A model generated the notes under the pieces. It had not been told where the DNA came from. It ran no database searches and saw only the letters and a program-made list of their open reading frames with translations. Positions 33,947 to 43,155 of a stretch of DNA of 64,000 nucleotides are shown here, one piece after another (position 1 is the first letter of the stretch; each line of letters starts with the position of its first letter). The translations under genes and the position numbers were made by a program. The stretch is from Sinomonas atrocyanea (lineage in GTDB: Bacteria; Actinomycetota; Actinomycetes; Actinomycetales; Micrococcaceae), in NCBI RefSeq assembly GCF_030811715.1, contig NZ_JAUSRH010000001.1, positions 124,001 to 188,000 of the forward strand, in the 5' to 3' direction.

Positions 33947-36127
33947 ATGACTGCCCAGCCGCCAGAGTCCGCCGCGGACACCGCCACCCTCGCCCCGGCC
34001 GCCCCCGTCCCCGCAGACCAGCCCGTCGACGAGAACCTGTGGCTCGAGGACATCCACGGCGAGGACCAGCTCGCGTGGGTGCGCGAGCAGAACGCCCGCA
34101 CGGAGGAGCTGCTCGAGACGGGCGACTACCCCGAGCTCGAGGCGCGGATCCTCGAGGTCATGGACTCGACGGACCGGATCCCGATGGTGGCCAAGCGTGG
34201 GGACTGGTACTACAACTTCTGGCGCGACGCCGAGCACCCCAAGGGCCTGTGGCGCCGGGCCCGCTGGGAGTCCTACGTGACCCAGGCGCCGGAGTGGGAG
34301 ACGGTGCTCGACATCGATGCGCTCGCTGCCGCGGACGGGGTCGAATGGGTGTGGGGTGGGGCGAACTTCCTGCGCCCGGCCGACGGCGTCTCGTGGCGCC
34401 GCTGCATGGTCCGGCTCTCCCCCGACGGCGGGGATGCCGCGGCCGTGCGGGAGTACGACGTCGAGGACCGGGCCTTCATCGACCCTGCCGAGGGCGGCTT
34501 CGCCCTCCCGGCCGCGAAGGGCGGGGTGGACTGGCTGGACGCGGACACGCTCCTGGTCTCCTCGACGCTCGGTGAGGACGCGGTCACCACCTCCTCCTAC
34601 CCGCGGATCGTGCGCAGGCTGCCCCGCGGCACGGACCTCGCCGACGCCGAGGTGATCTTCGAGGTCCCCGCAGAGCACATGATGGCCGGTGCCGGGTTCG
34701 ACGACACCCCCGGCTTCGAGCGCCTCATCGCGAGCGACCGGATCAGCTTCTTCGACGTCGAGCACTCGATCTGGTGGGACGGCGCCTGGCAGCGGATTCC
34801 CGTGCCGACTGACGTGGACGTGGACCTGCACCGGGAGTGGATCCTGTTCCGGCCCCAGCGCGACTGGCACCTCGAGGGGCGCACGCACCCCGGCGGCTCG
34901 CTGCTCGCCGCCGACTTCGAGGCGTTCATGGCCGGCGCGCGGGACATCACGGTGCTGTTCGCCCCGGACGCCCACACCTCGCTGCAGTCCTGGTCGTGGA
35001 CCAAGGGCCACCTGCTGCTCAACCTGCTCCGCGACGTCTCCTCCGAGATCCGCGTCCTCACTCCGCCCGCACGGGGGGGGGGCGGCGCGGGGACGGCTGC
35101 TGTGGAGTCCGCGGACGACGCCGGGTGGTCGCCCCGGGTGCTCGACGCGTGCCCCCCGCTGCACCTCGTCGAGTCGTACGCGGTGGATGACGAAGACCCC
35201 GAGGCCGGGGACGACTACTGGCTCGTGGCCACGGGCTTCCTGACCCCGACCACCCTGCTGCGCGGCACCCTAGGCGGGGAGCACGCCGAAGTGAAGCGCG
35301 CGCCGTCGTTCTTCGACGAGTCGCAGTTCGAAGTCGAGCAGCACTTCGCCGTCTCGGCAGACGGCACCGAGGTCCCCTACTTCCAGGTCGGCCCCAAGGG
35401 GCTCGTCCTGGACGGGGTCGCCCCGACCCAGCTGTCCGGGTACGGCGGGTTCGAGATCTCCCGCACCCCGGCGTATTCGGGCACCGTGGGGCGCGCGTGG
35501 CTCGAGAAGGGCGGCGTGTACGTCGTGGCGAACATCCGCGGCGGCGGCGAGTACGGGCCGGCGTGGCACCAGGCCGCGCTCAAGGAGAACCGGCACCGCG
35601 CCTATGAGGACTTCGCGGCGGTTGCGCGGGACCTCGTCCGCCGCGGGGTCACCTCGCCCGAGCACCTGGGCTGCGCGGGCGGCTCCAATGGCGGCCTGCT
35701 CGTGGGGAACATGCTGGTGGGCTACCCCCAGCTGTTCGGGGCCATCTCGTGCGGGGTGCCTCTGCTGGACATGCGGCGGTACACGAAGCTCTCCGCCGGC
35801 TACTCGTGGATCGCCGAGTACGGCGACCCGGACAACCCGGACGAGTGGGAGTCCATCCGGACCTTCTCCCCGTACCACCTGCTGCGGGACGGCGTGGACT
35901 ACCCGGACACCTTCATCTGGACCGCGACCTCGGACGACCGGGTGGGGCCCGTCCAGGCGCGCAAGATGGCCGCCCGCATGGAGGCGATGGGCATCCCGAA
36001 CGTGTGGTTCCACGAGGCCCTCGAGGGCGGGCACGCCGGTGCCTCCGACAACCGGCAGGCCGCTGCCCTGCAGGCCCGCAGCCAGACGTTCCTGTGGCGC
36101 GCCCTGACGGGGACCCTCAGGAGGTGA
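33947..36127 (+). CDS. Prolyl oligopeptidase family serine peptidase (S9A)
   Basis: Cytoplasmic-looking peptidase of 726 residues. An N-terminal beta-propeller (about 75-430) opens with ENLWLEDIHGEDQLAWV. The alpha/beta-hydrolase domain has the nucleophile Ser near 580 in GGSNGG, Asp near 664 in TSDDRVGP and His near 695 in EGGHAG. It cleaves short peptides, classically after proline. RBS GGAAGGA 7 bases before ATG. A run of ten G at 35073-35082 encodes a Gly-rich insert near residue 376 in a propeller loop, a spot prone to slippage. Confidence 0.92.
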   Translation: MTAQPPESAADTATLAPAAPVPADQPVDENLWLEDIHGEDQLAWVREQNARTEELLETGDYPELEARILEVMDSTDRIPMVAKRGDWYYNFWRDAEHPKGLWRRARWESYVTQAPEWETVLDIDALAAADGVEWVWGGANFLRPADGVSWRRCMVRLSPDGGDAAAVREYDVEDRAFIDPAEGGFALPAAKGGVDWLDADTLLVSSTLGEDAVTTSSYPRIVRRLPRGTDLADAEVIFEVPAEHMMAGAGFDDTPGFERLIASDRISFFDVEHSIWWDGAWQRIPVPTDVDVDLHREWILFRPQRDWHLEGRTHPGGSLLAADFEAFMAGARDITVLFAPDAHTSLQSWSWTKGHLLLNLLRDVSSEIRVLTPPARGGGGAGTAAVESADDAGWSPRVLDACPPLHLVESYAVDDEDPEAGDDYWLVATGFLTPTTLLRGTLGGEHAEVKRAPSFFDESQFEVEQHFAVSADGTEVPYFQVGPKGLVLDGVAPTQLSGYGGFEISRTPAYSGTVGRAWLEKGGVYVVANIRGGGEYGPAWHQAALKENRHRAYEDFAAVARDLVRRGVTSPEHLGCAGGSNGGLLVGNMLVGYPQLFGAISCGVPLLDMRRYTKLSAGYSWIAEYGDPDNPDEWESIRTFSPYHLLRDGVDYPDTFIWTATSDDRVGPVQARKMAARMEAMGIPNVWFHEALEGGHAGASDNRQAAALQARSQTFLWRALTGTLRR
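35073..35082 (+). repeat. G10 homopolymer inside the peptidase gene
   Basis: Ten consecutive G bases within the coding sequence (residues about 376-379, Gly-rich loop). A change of one or two bases would shift the frame and truncate the enzyme before its catalytic domain. Confidence 0.9.
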
Positions 36128-36155
36128 GCCTCGGACTCGATGCGGCGAGGGATTT

Positions 36156-36184
36156 TTGCTCTCGCCGCACGGGTTGGGTACGCT
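36156..36184 (+). promoter_or_regulatory. Promoter of tRNA-Ser(GCT)
   Basis: TTGCTC at 36156-36161, a 17-base spacer, TACGCT at 36179-36184. The tRNA begins 20 bases after the -10 box. Confidence 0.6.
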
Positions 36185-36204
36185 TGTCAGGCTGGCGACA
36201 GCAA

Positions 36205-36293
36205 GGAGACGTGCCAGAGCGGCCGAATGGACTTCACTGCTAATGAAGGGTCCGGGGAAACTTGGACCGGGGGTTCAAATCCCCCCGTCTCCG
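36205..36293 (+). tRNA. tRNA-Ser (anticodon GCT)
   Basis: 89 nt. Acceptor ggagacg pairs with cgtctcc, discriminator G. Anticodon stem cttca/tgaag with GCT at 36239-36241. Long variable arm (gggtccggggaaacttggacc) and T-arm with ttcaaat. CCA not encoded. Confidence 0.97.
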
Positions 36294-36303
36294 CCGAATG
36301 ATG

Positions 36304-36338
36304 GAAAGGCCCCCGGTTCATGGAACCGGGGGCCTTTC
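36304..36338. terminator. Terminator after tRNA-Ser(GCT)
   Basis: Perfect 16-bp arms (36304-36319 and 36323-36338) around loop atg. It may serve both the tRNA and, from the other side, the surface protein gene. Confidence 0.85.
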
Positions 36339-36411
36339 TGTGTGCTCCGACCACCGCCGGCCGCACCGTGAGGCGGGGAATCGGTGCGGCTGGGGGTCAG
36401 TGCAGCTGGGG

Positions 36412-37392
36412 TCAGTGGCGCGTCTTGAGCCAGAAGGCGATGCCGCCGGCCAGCGCGATCGCGATCATGATGCTCCACTCGAGGGGGCCGGGGCCGCCCA
36501 CCGACGCCTGCATGGCGGGTTGGGCGGCCGAACGTGGGGCGGAGTCGTTGGGCTCGGGCTCGGGTGTGGGAGCGGGAGCCGACGGGGCGGCCAGCGCCGC
36601 GGACGGGCCCGCCTGGGAGGTGCCGGGAGCGGGACCCGCCGGCGGGGCGGCAGGGGGCGGCGCAGCGGCCGCAGCATCCCCCTGCGGAGCAGGCGACGAC
36701 TGGGCGGAGGCTGCGCAAGGCTCGGCCGAGAACGTGTGGGTCCACTGCGAGGGCCCCTTGAGGACATAGCCCGGCCGGGCGCTCGCCTCGACCGTCACCA
36801 TCCCCACGGCGGAGTTGGCCCCGGGCGCGAGGACCGTGCCGCCTACGCGGTAGTCCACTCCGATGATCGTGGGCGCCACGACCGCGTCGGCCTGGGTGCC
36901 GCAGGGGTCATCGAACCCGGGGGCGTCGGCGGTGACGGAGACTGGGCAGGCCTCTCGCAGGCTGGCGGGCGAGGAGGTCGCGAGCGGAGCGGCGCCCGCC
37001 GGCCCGACAGCTGCGGTGTAGTCGTGGCCGGTCGAGAGGGAGAGGACCCGGTCCACTGATCCGGAGAAGGTGCCGGTCGCGACGACGTTTCCGGCCTCGT
37101 CGGCCACGCGATAGGTCAGGGGCGCGGTGTTATCTGTCCGGGCCGTGAGCCGCACCGAGTCGCAGGCCGAGCGCGCCAGGGCCACCTGGGCAGACGGCGG
37201 GGGCGGAGTCGGGGTGGCGGGAGTGGTCGAGGGGGACGGGGTCGGGTCCGGGACGCTCGGCGACGCGGGCACGCGCCCCTCCACCGCGGAGGCCCCGGGA
37301 GCCAGTGCCACGGGGAGCAGGATGGCAAGGGCACCCAGAAGCACGGCAAGGAAGGCCAGACGCCGGGCGATCGGCGGGGCCGGGTGGCTCAC
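36412..37392 (-). CDS. Membrane-anchored Pro/Ala-rich surface protein
   Basis: Protein of 326 residues. An N-terminal signal/membrane segment (about 12-36) precedes a Pro/Ser/Thr-rich stretch (42-66), a central beta-rich region of about 170 residues with paired cysteines (ACDSV, EACPV, DDPCG, EPCAA), a long Ala/Pro-rich spacer (230-300) and a C-terminal helix (about 304-321) ending WLKTRH. The layout is that of a wall-spanning protein anchored by its C-terminal helix, though without an LPXTG motif. Family and role unknown. Confidence 0.72.
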   Translation of the reverse strand: MSHPAPPIARRLAFLAVLLGALAILLPVALAPGASAVEGRVPASPSVPDPTPSPSTTPATPTPPPPSAQVALARSACDSVRLTARTDNTAPLTYRVADEAGNVVATGTFSGSVDRVLSLSTGHDYTAAVGPAGAAPLATSSPASLREACPVSVTADAPGFDDPCGTQADAVVAPTIIGVDYRVGGTVLAPGANSAVGMVTVEASARPGYVLKGPSQWTHTFSAEPCAASAQSSPAPQGDAAAAAPPPAAPPAGPAPGTSQAGPSAALAAPSAPAPTPEPEPNDSAPRSAAQPAMQASVGGPGPLEWSIMIAIALAGGIAFWLKTRH

Positions 37393-37517
37393 GAGGGCCC
37401 TTTCGTCTAAGTCACAGATGTTCTCTTGCGACCTAGCCTACCGAACCGTGATCAATCCGTGATCATCCTGTGACGTGGGGCGTGTCACATTGGTCGGCTG
37501 CCGGCCGCATCGCGCGC

Positions 37518-39764
37518 CTACCCCGCCTGGGCGAGCGCGAGGGGCAGCACGGCTCCGACCCCTTGCTGACGCAGCAGGCGGCCGGCCACCGTGACCGTCC
37601 ACCGGCTGTCCACCAGATCGTCCACGAGGAGCACCGGCTGCCCCGCGATCCCGACGAGCTCCTGGCGCAGAGCGGGACCGACGGCGAACGCCTCCCAGAC
37701 CCCGGCGAGGCGGAACGCGCTGTTCCCCCCGCCCTGGCCGGCTCGAGCGGCGTCCGTGCGCTCGAGCGCGCCCAGATACGGCAGGCGCCCCACCTGGGCG
37801 ATCCCGCGCGCGAGCGAGTCGACGAGACGCGGACGTGTCGCCGAGGGCACGCTCACGACGGCGGCGGGCCGCCCGGCGCCGCTCCATGGCCCCGCCGCGG
37901 ACTCGCCGCGGGCCCACGCCGAGAGGAGCTCTACGCAGGCCCGGGCCAGCGCCGGCGGGACCTCGGCGTCCGGCGCTCCCGCGGCGAAGAGCTCCCTGAG
38001 CGGGCCCCCGTAGCCGAGGTCGGTGAGGCGGGCGAGCGCCCGCCCCTCGGTGAGCTGCTCCGCCGCCGCGATCCTGCCCTTGACGCCCACGCCGAGTTTG
38101 TCCATGCCCGAGGGCCACTGCGCGCGCGGCTCGATCGGGATGCCCGCATGGCGCAGCTGGGTTCCGGCGCGCTCGAGGAGGGAGGGGTCGACGTCGTCCG
38201 GGAACCACCGCCCGGCGCACGTGTCGCAGCGGCCGCAGGGGGCGGCGGTGTCGTCGTCGAGCACGCTCGTGAGGTACTCCATGCGGCACCCGGCGGTCTG
38301 CTCGTAGACCACCATCGAGTCCTGCTCCGCGACCCGCGCCTCGGCGATGCGCGCATACCGCTCGGCGTCGTACTCCCACGGCAGACCGGTGGCCTGCCAG
38401 CCGCCCCCGACCCGCTCGACCGCCCCGTCCACGGCGAGGACCTTCAGGAGCAGCTCGAGCTGGGTGCGGCGCAACTCGACTGCAGATTCCAGGGCCACCG
38501 TCGAGAGGGGGCGGCCGGCCTCGGCCAGCACTGCGATCACGGCCTGCGCCTTGTCCTGGTCCGGCATCGACGCGGTCGCGAAGTAGCGCCAGATGTCGCG
38601 GTCCTCCGGGCCGGGCAGGAGGAGGACGTCCGCGTTCGCGGCGCCTCGCCCCGCACGGCCCACCTGCTGGTAGTACGCGACGGGACTCGACGGCGCCCCC
38701 AGGTGCACGACGAACCCGAGGTCCGGCTTGTCGAAGCCCATGCCGAGCGCGCTCGTGGCCACGAGCGCCTTGACCTCGTTGTCCTTGAGCAGCTGCTCGG
38801 CCCGCTCGCGGTCCTCGGTGTCGGTCTTGCCGGTGTAGGCCAGCACCCGGTGGCCGGCCTCGGAGAGGATGCGGGCGGTGTCCTCGGCGGCGGAGACCGT
38901 GAGCGTGTAGATGATCCCGCTGCCCGGCAGCCCCTCGAGGTGGGCCAGGAGCCACGCGAGGCGATGGCCGGCGTCCGGCAGCGCCAGCACGCCGAGCCGC
39001 AGGGACTCGCGCCCCAGCGGGCCGCGGAGCGTGAGGACATCGGAGCCGAGCTGCTCCTCGATGTCGTGGACCACGCGGGCGTTGGCGGTGGCCGTCGTGG
39101 CGAGGACCGGCACCGAGCCCGGCAGCTCGTCGATGAGGGCCGCGATGCGCCGGTAGTCGGGCCGGAAGTCGTGCCCCCAGTCCGAGATGCAGTGTGCCTC
39201 GTCCACGACGAGCAGCCCGGTCCGCGCCATCAGCTCGGGCAGGTGCTGCTCACGGAACGAGGGGTTGGTGAGCCGCTCCGGCGAGATGAGCACCACGTCC
39301 GCCGCGTCCGCCTCGAGCGCCGCGTGGACCTCGTCCCACTCGAGCCGGTTGGCGGAGTTGATGGCGACGGCGCGCACTCCCGCCCGCGCCGCCGCCGCCA
39401 CCTGGTCCCGCATGAGGGCCAGGAGCGGGGAGACGATGAGCGTGGGCCCGGCGCCGCGGGCGCGCAGGAGCAGGGACGCGACGAAGTACACGGCGGACTT
39501 CCCCCAGCCCGTGCGCTGCACCACGAGGCTGCGCCGGTGATGGGCCACGAGCGCCTCGATCGCCTCGAACTGCCCCGGGTGGAAGTCCGCCGCCTCGGTG
39601 CCCACGAGGCTGCGCAGCACCGCGAGCGCCTCCGCCCGCAGCTGCTGATCCCCGATCCCCGCGCCTCCGGGCGGAACGTCACGGTCCGTCACACTTTCCG
39701 CTGAATGGACACTTTCACGCGCGCTGCCTGCCATGCCTTCCAGTATGGCCGTGACCTCCGACAC
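37518..39764 (-). CDS. RecQ-type ATP-dependent DNA helicase with a C-terminal phosphoribosyltransferase-like domain
   Basis: 3'-5' superfamily 2 helicase of 748 residues. Motifs: Walker A TGWGKS (85-90), DEAH (188-191) followed by the RecQ hallmark CISDWGHDFRPDY, motif VI YYQQVGRAGRG near 375, and the zinc cluster CRMEYL ... PCGRCDTC near 500-525. There is no HRDC domain. The last about 200 residues form a phosphoribosyltransferase-like domain ending with the PRPP-loop-like VLLVDDLVDSRWT (711-723). The start is uncertain between GTG at 39764 and ATG at 39734, neither with a well-spaced RBS. Divergent from a TPP enzyme. Confidence 0.9.
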   Translation of the reverse strand: MSEVTAILEGMAGSARESVHSAESVTDRDVPPGGAGIGDQQLRAEALAVLRSLVGTEAADFHPGQFEAIEALVAHHRRSLVVQRTGWGKSAVYFVASLLLRARGAGPTLIVSPLLALMRDQVAAAARAGVRAVAINSANRLEWDEVHAALEADAADVVLISPERLTNPSFREQHLPELMARTGLLVVDEAHCISDWGHDFRPDYRRIAALIDELPGSVPVLATTATANARVVHDIEEQLGSDVLTLRGPLGRESLRLGVLALPDAGHRLAWLLAHLEGLPGSGIIYTLTVSAAEDTARILSEAGHRVLAYTGKTDTEDRERAEQLLKDNEVKALVATSALGMGFDKPDLGFVVHLGAPSSPVAYYQQVGRAGRGAANADVLLLPGPEDRDIWRYFATASMPDQDKAQAVIAVLAEAGRPLSTVALESAVELRRTQLELLLKVLAVDGAVERVGGGWQATGLPWEYDAERYARIAEARVAEQDSMVVYEQTAGCRMEYLTSVLDDDTAAPCGRCDTCAGRWFPDDVDPSLLERAGTQLRHAGIPIEPRAQWPSGMDKLGVGVKGRIAAAEQLTEGRALARLTDLGYGGPLRELFAAGAPDAEVPPALARACVELLSAWARGESAAGPWSGAGRPAAVVSVPSATRPRLVDSLARGIAQVGRLPYLGALERTDAARAGQGGGNSAFRLAGVWEAFAVGPALRQELVGIAGQPVLLVDDLVDSRWTVTVAGRLLRQQGVGAVLPLALAQAG

Positions 39765-39835
39765 TTCACGGCCCCGCGGGCCCAGCGGGCCCGATACCGT
39801 AAGGGCATCTCAGTGCCAACGAGAAGGAACGTGAC

Positions 39836-41542
39836 ATGACGGCAACGGTGCCGCCCCTTTCTGATGCCCTCCACCCGGCCGAGTCCGGCCAGTCCGCACC
39901 CACCGCGCCCGCGCGCAAGTCCGCCGGGCACGTGATCGTCGACTCCCTCGCAGCCCACGGCGTCAAGCGCGCGTACGTCGTCCCGGGCGAGTCGTTCCTG
40001 GACGTCCTCGACGGACTGCACGGAGCGGACATCGAGACCATCGTGTGCCGCCACGAGGGCGGCGCCGCCTACATGGCCGAGGCCGATGGCAAGATGAACC
40101 AGCTCCCCGGCGTGGCCATGGTCACCCGCGGCCCCGGCGCCGCGAACGCCCACGTCGGCCTGCACACCGCATGGCAGGACTCGACCCCGATGGTCCTGTT
40201 CGTGGGCCTCATCCCGTTCGCCCACCGCGACCGCGAGGCCTTCCAGGAGTTCGACATCAAGTCCTGGTTCGACACGGGCGCCAAGCGCGTCATGGTCCTC
40301 GACCACGCCGAGCGGGCCTCCGAGATCGTCGCCGAGGCCATGTTCGCCGCGATGAGCGGCCGCCCCGGGCCCGTCGTCGTGGGCCTGCCTGAGGACATCA
40401 TCCAGCAGGAGATCGACGCGACGATCCACCCGGTCATCCCCGTCGCCGAGGGCGGCATGACCGTCAGCGACTGGAAGGCCCTCAAGGCCGCCCTGGCCCA
40501 GGCGGAGAAGCCGCTCTTCGTCGTCGGCGGCAACGACTGGACCCAGGAGGGGGCCACGGCCCTGACCAACTGGCTTGAGGACCACAGCATCCCCGCCGCC
40601 GCGGAATGGCGCTGCGAGGGCACCATCCCGTTCGACTCCCCCTCCTACGTCGGGCCCATCGGCTACGGCCGCCCCAAGCCGACCTACAACCTCCTCGAGG
40701 AGACCGACCTCCTCGTGTTCGTCGGCACCGTGCCCGGGGACGTCATCACCGACGGCTTCCTCGTGCGCCAGGACTGGGCCAAGAAGAACTTCCTCGTCAC
40801 AATCGACCCGTCCCTGCGCGGGCGCTCCGGCCCGGTCTCCCACCAGATCGTGGCCAAGCCCGACTCGTTCGTCCGCGACCTCATCCTCATGAACCTGCCC
40901 GCCCGCGAGCAGTGGAAGGCCTGGACGGAGCGCATGCGCGGCGAGCAGGAGAAGTTCGCCGCGCTCCCCCCGGCTGCCCCGGCGGACGGGCCCGCGCGGA
41001 TGGACACCTTGATGGCCCACCTCGTCCCGTCCCTGCCCGAGGACGCCATGGTCACCCTCGGCGCCGGCGAGCACACCAACTGGGCCCACCGCTATTTCCC
41101 CACCCAGCGGTACGCGTCCATGATCAGCGCCCGCAACGGCTCGATGGGCTACTCCGTGCCCTCTGCGATCGCCGCCTCGCTCGCGCACCCGGGGCGCCGC
41201 GTGGTCACGATCGCCGGCGACGGCGAGTTCCTCATGAACGGCCAGGAGCTCGCGACCGCCGCCCAGTACGGCGCGACCCCGCTCGTGGTCGTCATGGACA
41301 ACCAGGAGTACGGCACCATCCGCTCCCACCAGGAGCGCCACTACCCCCACCGCATCTCCGGCACGCAGCTGAAGAACCCGGACTTCGCCCTCATGGCCCA
41401 GGCCTTCGGCGGCTTCGGCGTGCGCGTCGAGAGGGACGCCGACGTCCCGGCCGCGCTCGACGCCGCCCTGCGCGCGATCGACGAGGAGGGCACCTTCGCC
41501 CTCATCCACCTCATCGTGGAGCAGCGCGTCAAGGCCTACTGA
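39836..41542 (+). CDS. TPP-dependent enzyme, acetolactate-synthase-like
   Basis: Protein of 568 residues with PYR, central and PP domains. The PYR domain has GVKRAYVVPGESFLDVLDGL near 42 and the catalytic-Glu block CRHEGGAAYMAEADGK near 71. The PP domain has GDGEFLMNGQEL near 462 and MDNQEYGTI near 487. It lacks a clear FAD-domain signature of true acetolactate synthase and is a standalone catalytic subunit, so it may be a decarboxylase or other carboligase. AAGGA RBS before ATG; terminated by a 21-bp hairpin. Confidence 0.87.
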   Translation: MTATVPPLSDALHPAESGQSAPTAPARKSAGHVIVDSLAAHGVKRAYVVPGESFLDVLDGLHGADIETIVCRHEGGAAYMAEADGKMNQLPGVAMVTRGPGAANAHVGLHTAWQDSTPMVLFVGLIPFAHRDREAFQEFDIKSWFDTGAKRVMVLDHAERASEIVAEAMFAAMSGRPGPVVVGLPEDIIQQEIDATIHPVIPVAEGGMTVSDWKALKAALAQAEKPLFVVGGNDWTQEGATALTNWLEDHSIPAAAEWRCEGTIPFDSPSYVGPIGYGRPKPTYNLLEETDLLVFVGTVPGDVITDGFLVRQDWAKKNFLVTIDPSLRGRSGPVSHQIVAKPDSFVRDLILMNLPAREQWKAWTERMRGEQEKFAALPPAAPADGPARMDTLMAHLVPSLPEDAMVTLGAGEHTNWAHRYFPTQRYASMISARNGSMGYSVPSAIAASLAHPGRRVVTIAGDGEFLMNGQELATAAQYGATPLVVVMDNQEYGTIRSHQERHYPHRISGTQLKNPDFALMAQAFGGFGVRVERDADVPAALDAALRAIDEEGTFALIHLIVEQRVKAY

Positions 41543-41583
41543 GCCCCCTGCTGAGCCCGCAGGCGGGCCGCAGGCGAGGCGAC

Positions 41584-41629
41584 GCACGACGGCGAGTTCC
41601 CCACTCGGGTGGGGAACTCGCCGTCGTGC
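41584..41629. terminator. Terminator hairpin, 21-bp perfect stem with tcgg loop
   Basis: Arms 41584-41604 and 41609-41629 around a 4-base loop, 41 bases after the TPP enzyme stop. Its inner sequence gacggcgagttccccac recurs almost unchanged in the hairpin at 61277. Confidence 0.85.
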
Positions 41630-41676
41630 TTTCTGGCCGCCCCGCGCCGCGACCCTGCAGTGTCGGAGCCCGCCAG

Positions 41677-41682
41677 TAGAAT
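41677..41682 (+). promoter_or_regulatory. -10 box of a leaderless phosphomannomutase transcript
   Basis: TAGAAT ends 7 bases before the GTG at 41690, so transcription should begin at or next to the start codon; there is no RBS. Confidence 0.55.
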
Positions 41683-41689
41683 CAAGCCC

Positions 41690-43153
41690 GTGACCAGCAA
41701 CGTGAACGCCGCATCCAGCCTGCCCGGCAGCGCCCGGCCCTCCATCGACCTCTCGGCCTCGTTCAAGGCCTATGACGTGCGCGGGATCGTGGGCGAGACC
41801 ATCGACGCGGGCGTCGTTGAGGCCGTCGGGGCGGCGTTCGTGGACGTACTGGGCCTCGCGGGGAAGACCGTGCTCGTGGGCGGCGACATGCGCCCGTCCT
41901 CGCCCGAGTTCATCGCCGCGTTCGCGAAGGGCGCCGCGGCCCGCGGGGGCAACGTCGTGACGCTGGGCCTCATCTCGACCGACGAGCTCTACTACGCGTG
42001 CGGCGCCCTCGGCGCGGCCGGTGCGACGTTCACGGCCAGCCACAACCCCGCACAGTACAACGGGATCAAGATGGCCAAGGCCGGTGCGCAGCCGGTCTCC
42101 TCCGAGACCGGGCTCAAGGAGGTCCAGGCCGCCGCCGAGGCGTACCTCGCGGCCGGCCAGGGCGGCGCCCCCGCTGTGCCCGCGGTCGCCGAGCCGGGGT
42201 CGGTGGCCCAGCGCGACATCCTGGCCGACTACGCCGCATACCTGCGCGGCCTCGTGGACCTGTCCGGGGTCCGGCCGCTCAAGGTGGTCGTGGATGCCGG
42301 CAACGGCATGGCGGGCATGACCACGCCGGCCGTCCTCGGCGACCAGCTCCTGGCCGCCCTGCCCCTTGAGATCGTCCCGCTGTACTTCGAGCTGGACGGG
42401 ACGTTCCCGAACCACCCGGCCAACCCGCTCGAGCCGGAGAACCTGCGCGACCTGCAGAAGGCCGTCGTGGAGCACGGCGCGGACCTGGGGCTCGCGTTCG
42501 ACGGCGACGCGGACCGCTGCTTCGTCATCGACGAGCTGGGCCAGCCGGTCTCCCCGTCGGCCATCACGGGGCTCGTGGCGCGCCGGGAGATCGCCCGGGC
42601 CAAGGCCGCCGGCGAGGCCGAGCCGGTCATCATCCACAACCTGATCACGTCCCGGGCCGTGCCCGAGCTCGTCCAGCACGACGGCGGCCGGCCGGTCCGC
42701 ACGCGCGTGGGGCACTCGTTCATCAAGGCCGTCATGGCCGAGGAGTCCGCGGTGTTCGGCGGGGAGCACTCGGCGCACTACTACTTCCGCGACTTCTGGA
42801 ACGCCGACACCGGGATGCTCGCCGCAATGCATGTCCTCGCAGCTCTCGGCGAGCAGGAGGGCCCGCTCTCCGAGCTCGCGGCCGAGTACGAGCCGTACGT
42901 GGCCTCGGGCGAGATCAACTCCGAGATCGAGGACAAGGCCGCCGCCGTTGCCCGCGTCCGCGAGGAGTACGAGGGCGACGACGTCGCGATCGACGAGCTC
43001 GACGGCACCACCTTCTCCGCCGCGGATGGCTCGTGGTGGTTCAACCTCCGCCCGTCCAACACCGAGCCGTTCCTGCGCTTCAACGGCGAGGCCAAGGACC
43101 GCGAGACCCTCGAATCGATCCAGGACACCGTCCTCGCGATCGTGCGGGCGTGA
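41690..43153 (+). CDS. manB: Phosphomannomutase/phosphoglucomutase
   Basis: Alpha-D-phosphohexomutase of 487 residues that interconverts hexose 1- and 6-phosphates for nucleotide-sugar and cell-envelope synthesis. The phosphoserine loop TASHNPAQYNG has the active Ser near 116, the Mg site is DGDADRC near 270-276, the sugar-binding GEHSAHYYF lies near 358, and the phosphate-binding RPSNTEPFLR near 454. The GTG start at 41690 is preferred because a TAGAAT -10 lies 7 bases upstream (leaderless). The next gene begins 2 bases after the stop. Confidence 0.93.
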   Translation: MTSNVNAASSLPGSARPSIDLSASFKAYDVRGIVGETIDAGVVEAVGAAFVDVLGLAGKTVLVGGDMRPSSPEFIAAFAKGAAARGGNVVTLGLISTDELYYACGALGAAGATFTASHNPAQYNGIKMAKAGAQPVSSETGLKEVQAAAEAYLAAGQGGAPAVPAVAEPGSVAQRDILADYAAYLRGLVDLSGVRPLKVVVDAGNGMAGMTTPAVLGDQLLAALPLEIVPLYFELDGTFPNHPANPLEPENLRDLQKAVVEHGADLGLAFDGDADRCFVIDELGQPVSPSAITGLVARREIARAKAAGEAEPVIIHNLITSRAVPELVQHDGGRPVRTRVGHSFIKAVMAEESAVFGGEHSAHYYFRDFWNADTGMLAAMHVLAALGEQEGPLSELAAEYEPYVASGEINSEIEDKAAAVARVREEYEGDDVAIDELDGTTFSAADGSWWFNLRPSNTEPFLRFNGEAKDRETLESIQDTVLAIVRA

Positions 43154-43155
43154 CC

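Noticed and set aside
36129-36204. Possible attachment-site remnants around tRNA-Ser(GCT)
   Set aside because: No duplicated tRNA 3' end and no integrase gene anywhere in the window.
39689-42832. 1,047-codon minus-strand open frame across the TPP enzyme and phosphomannomutase genes
   Set aside because: Shadow of two well-supported plus-strand genes; no recognisable domain.
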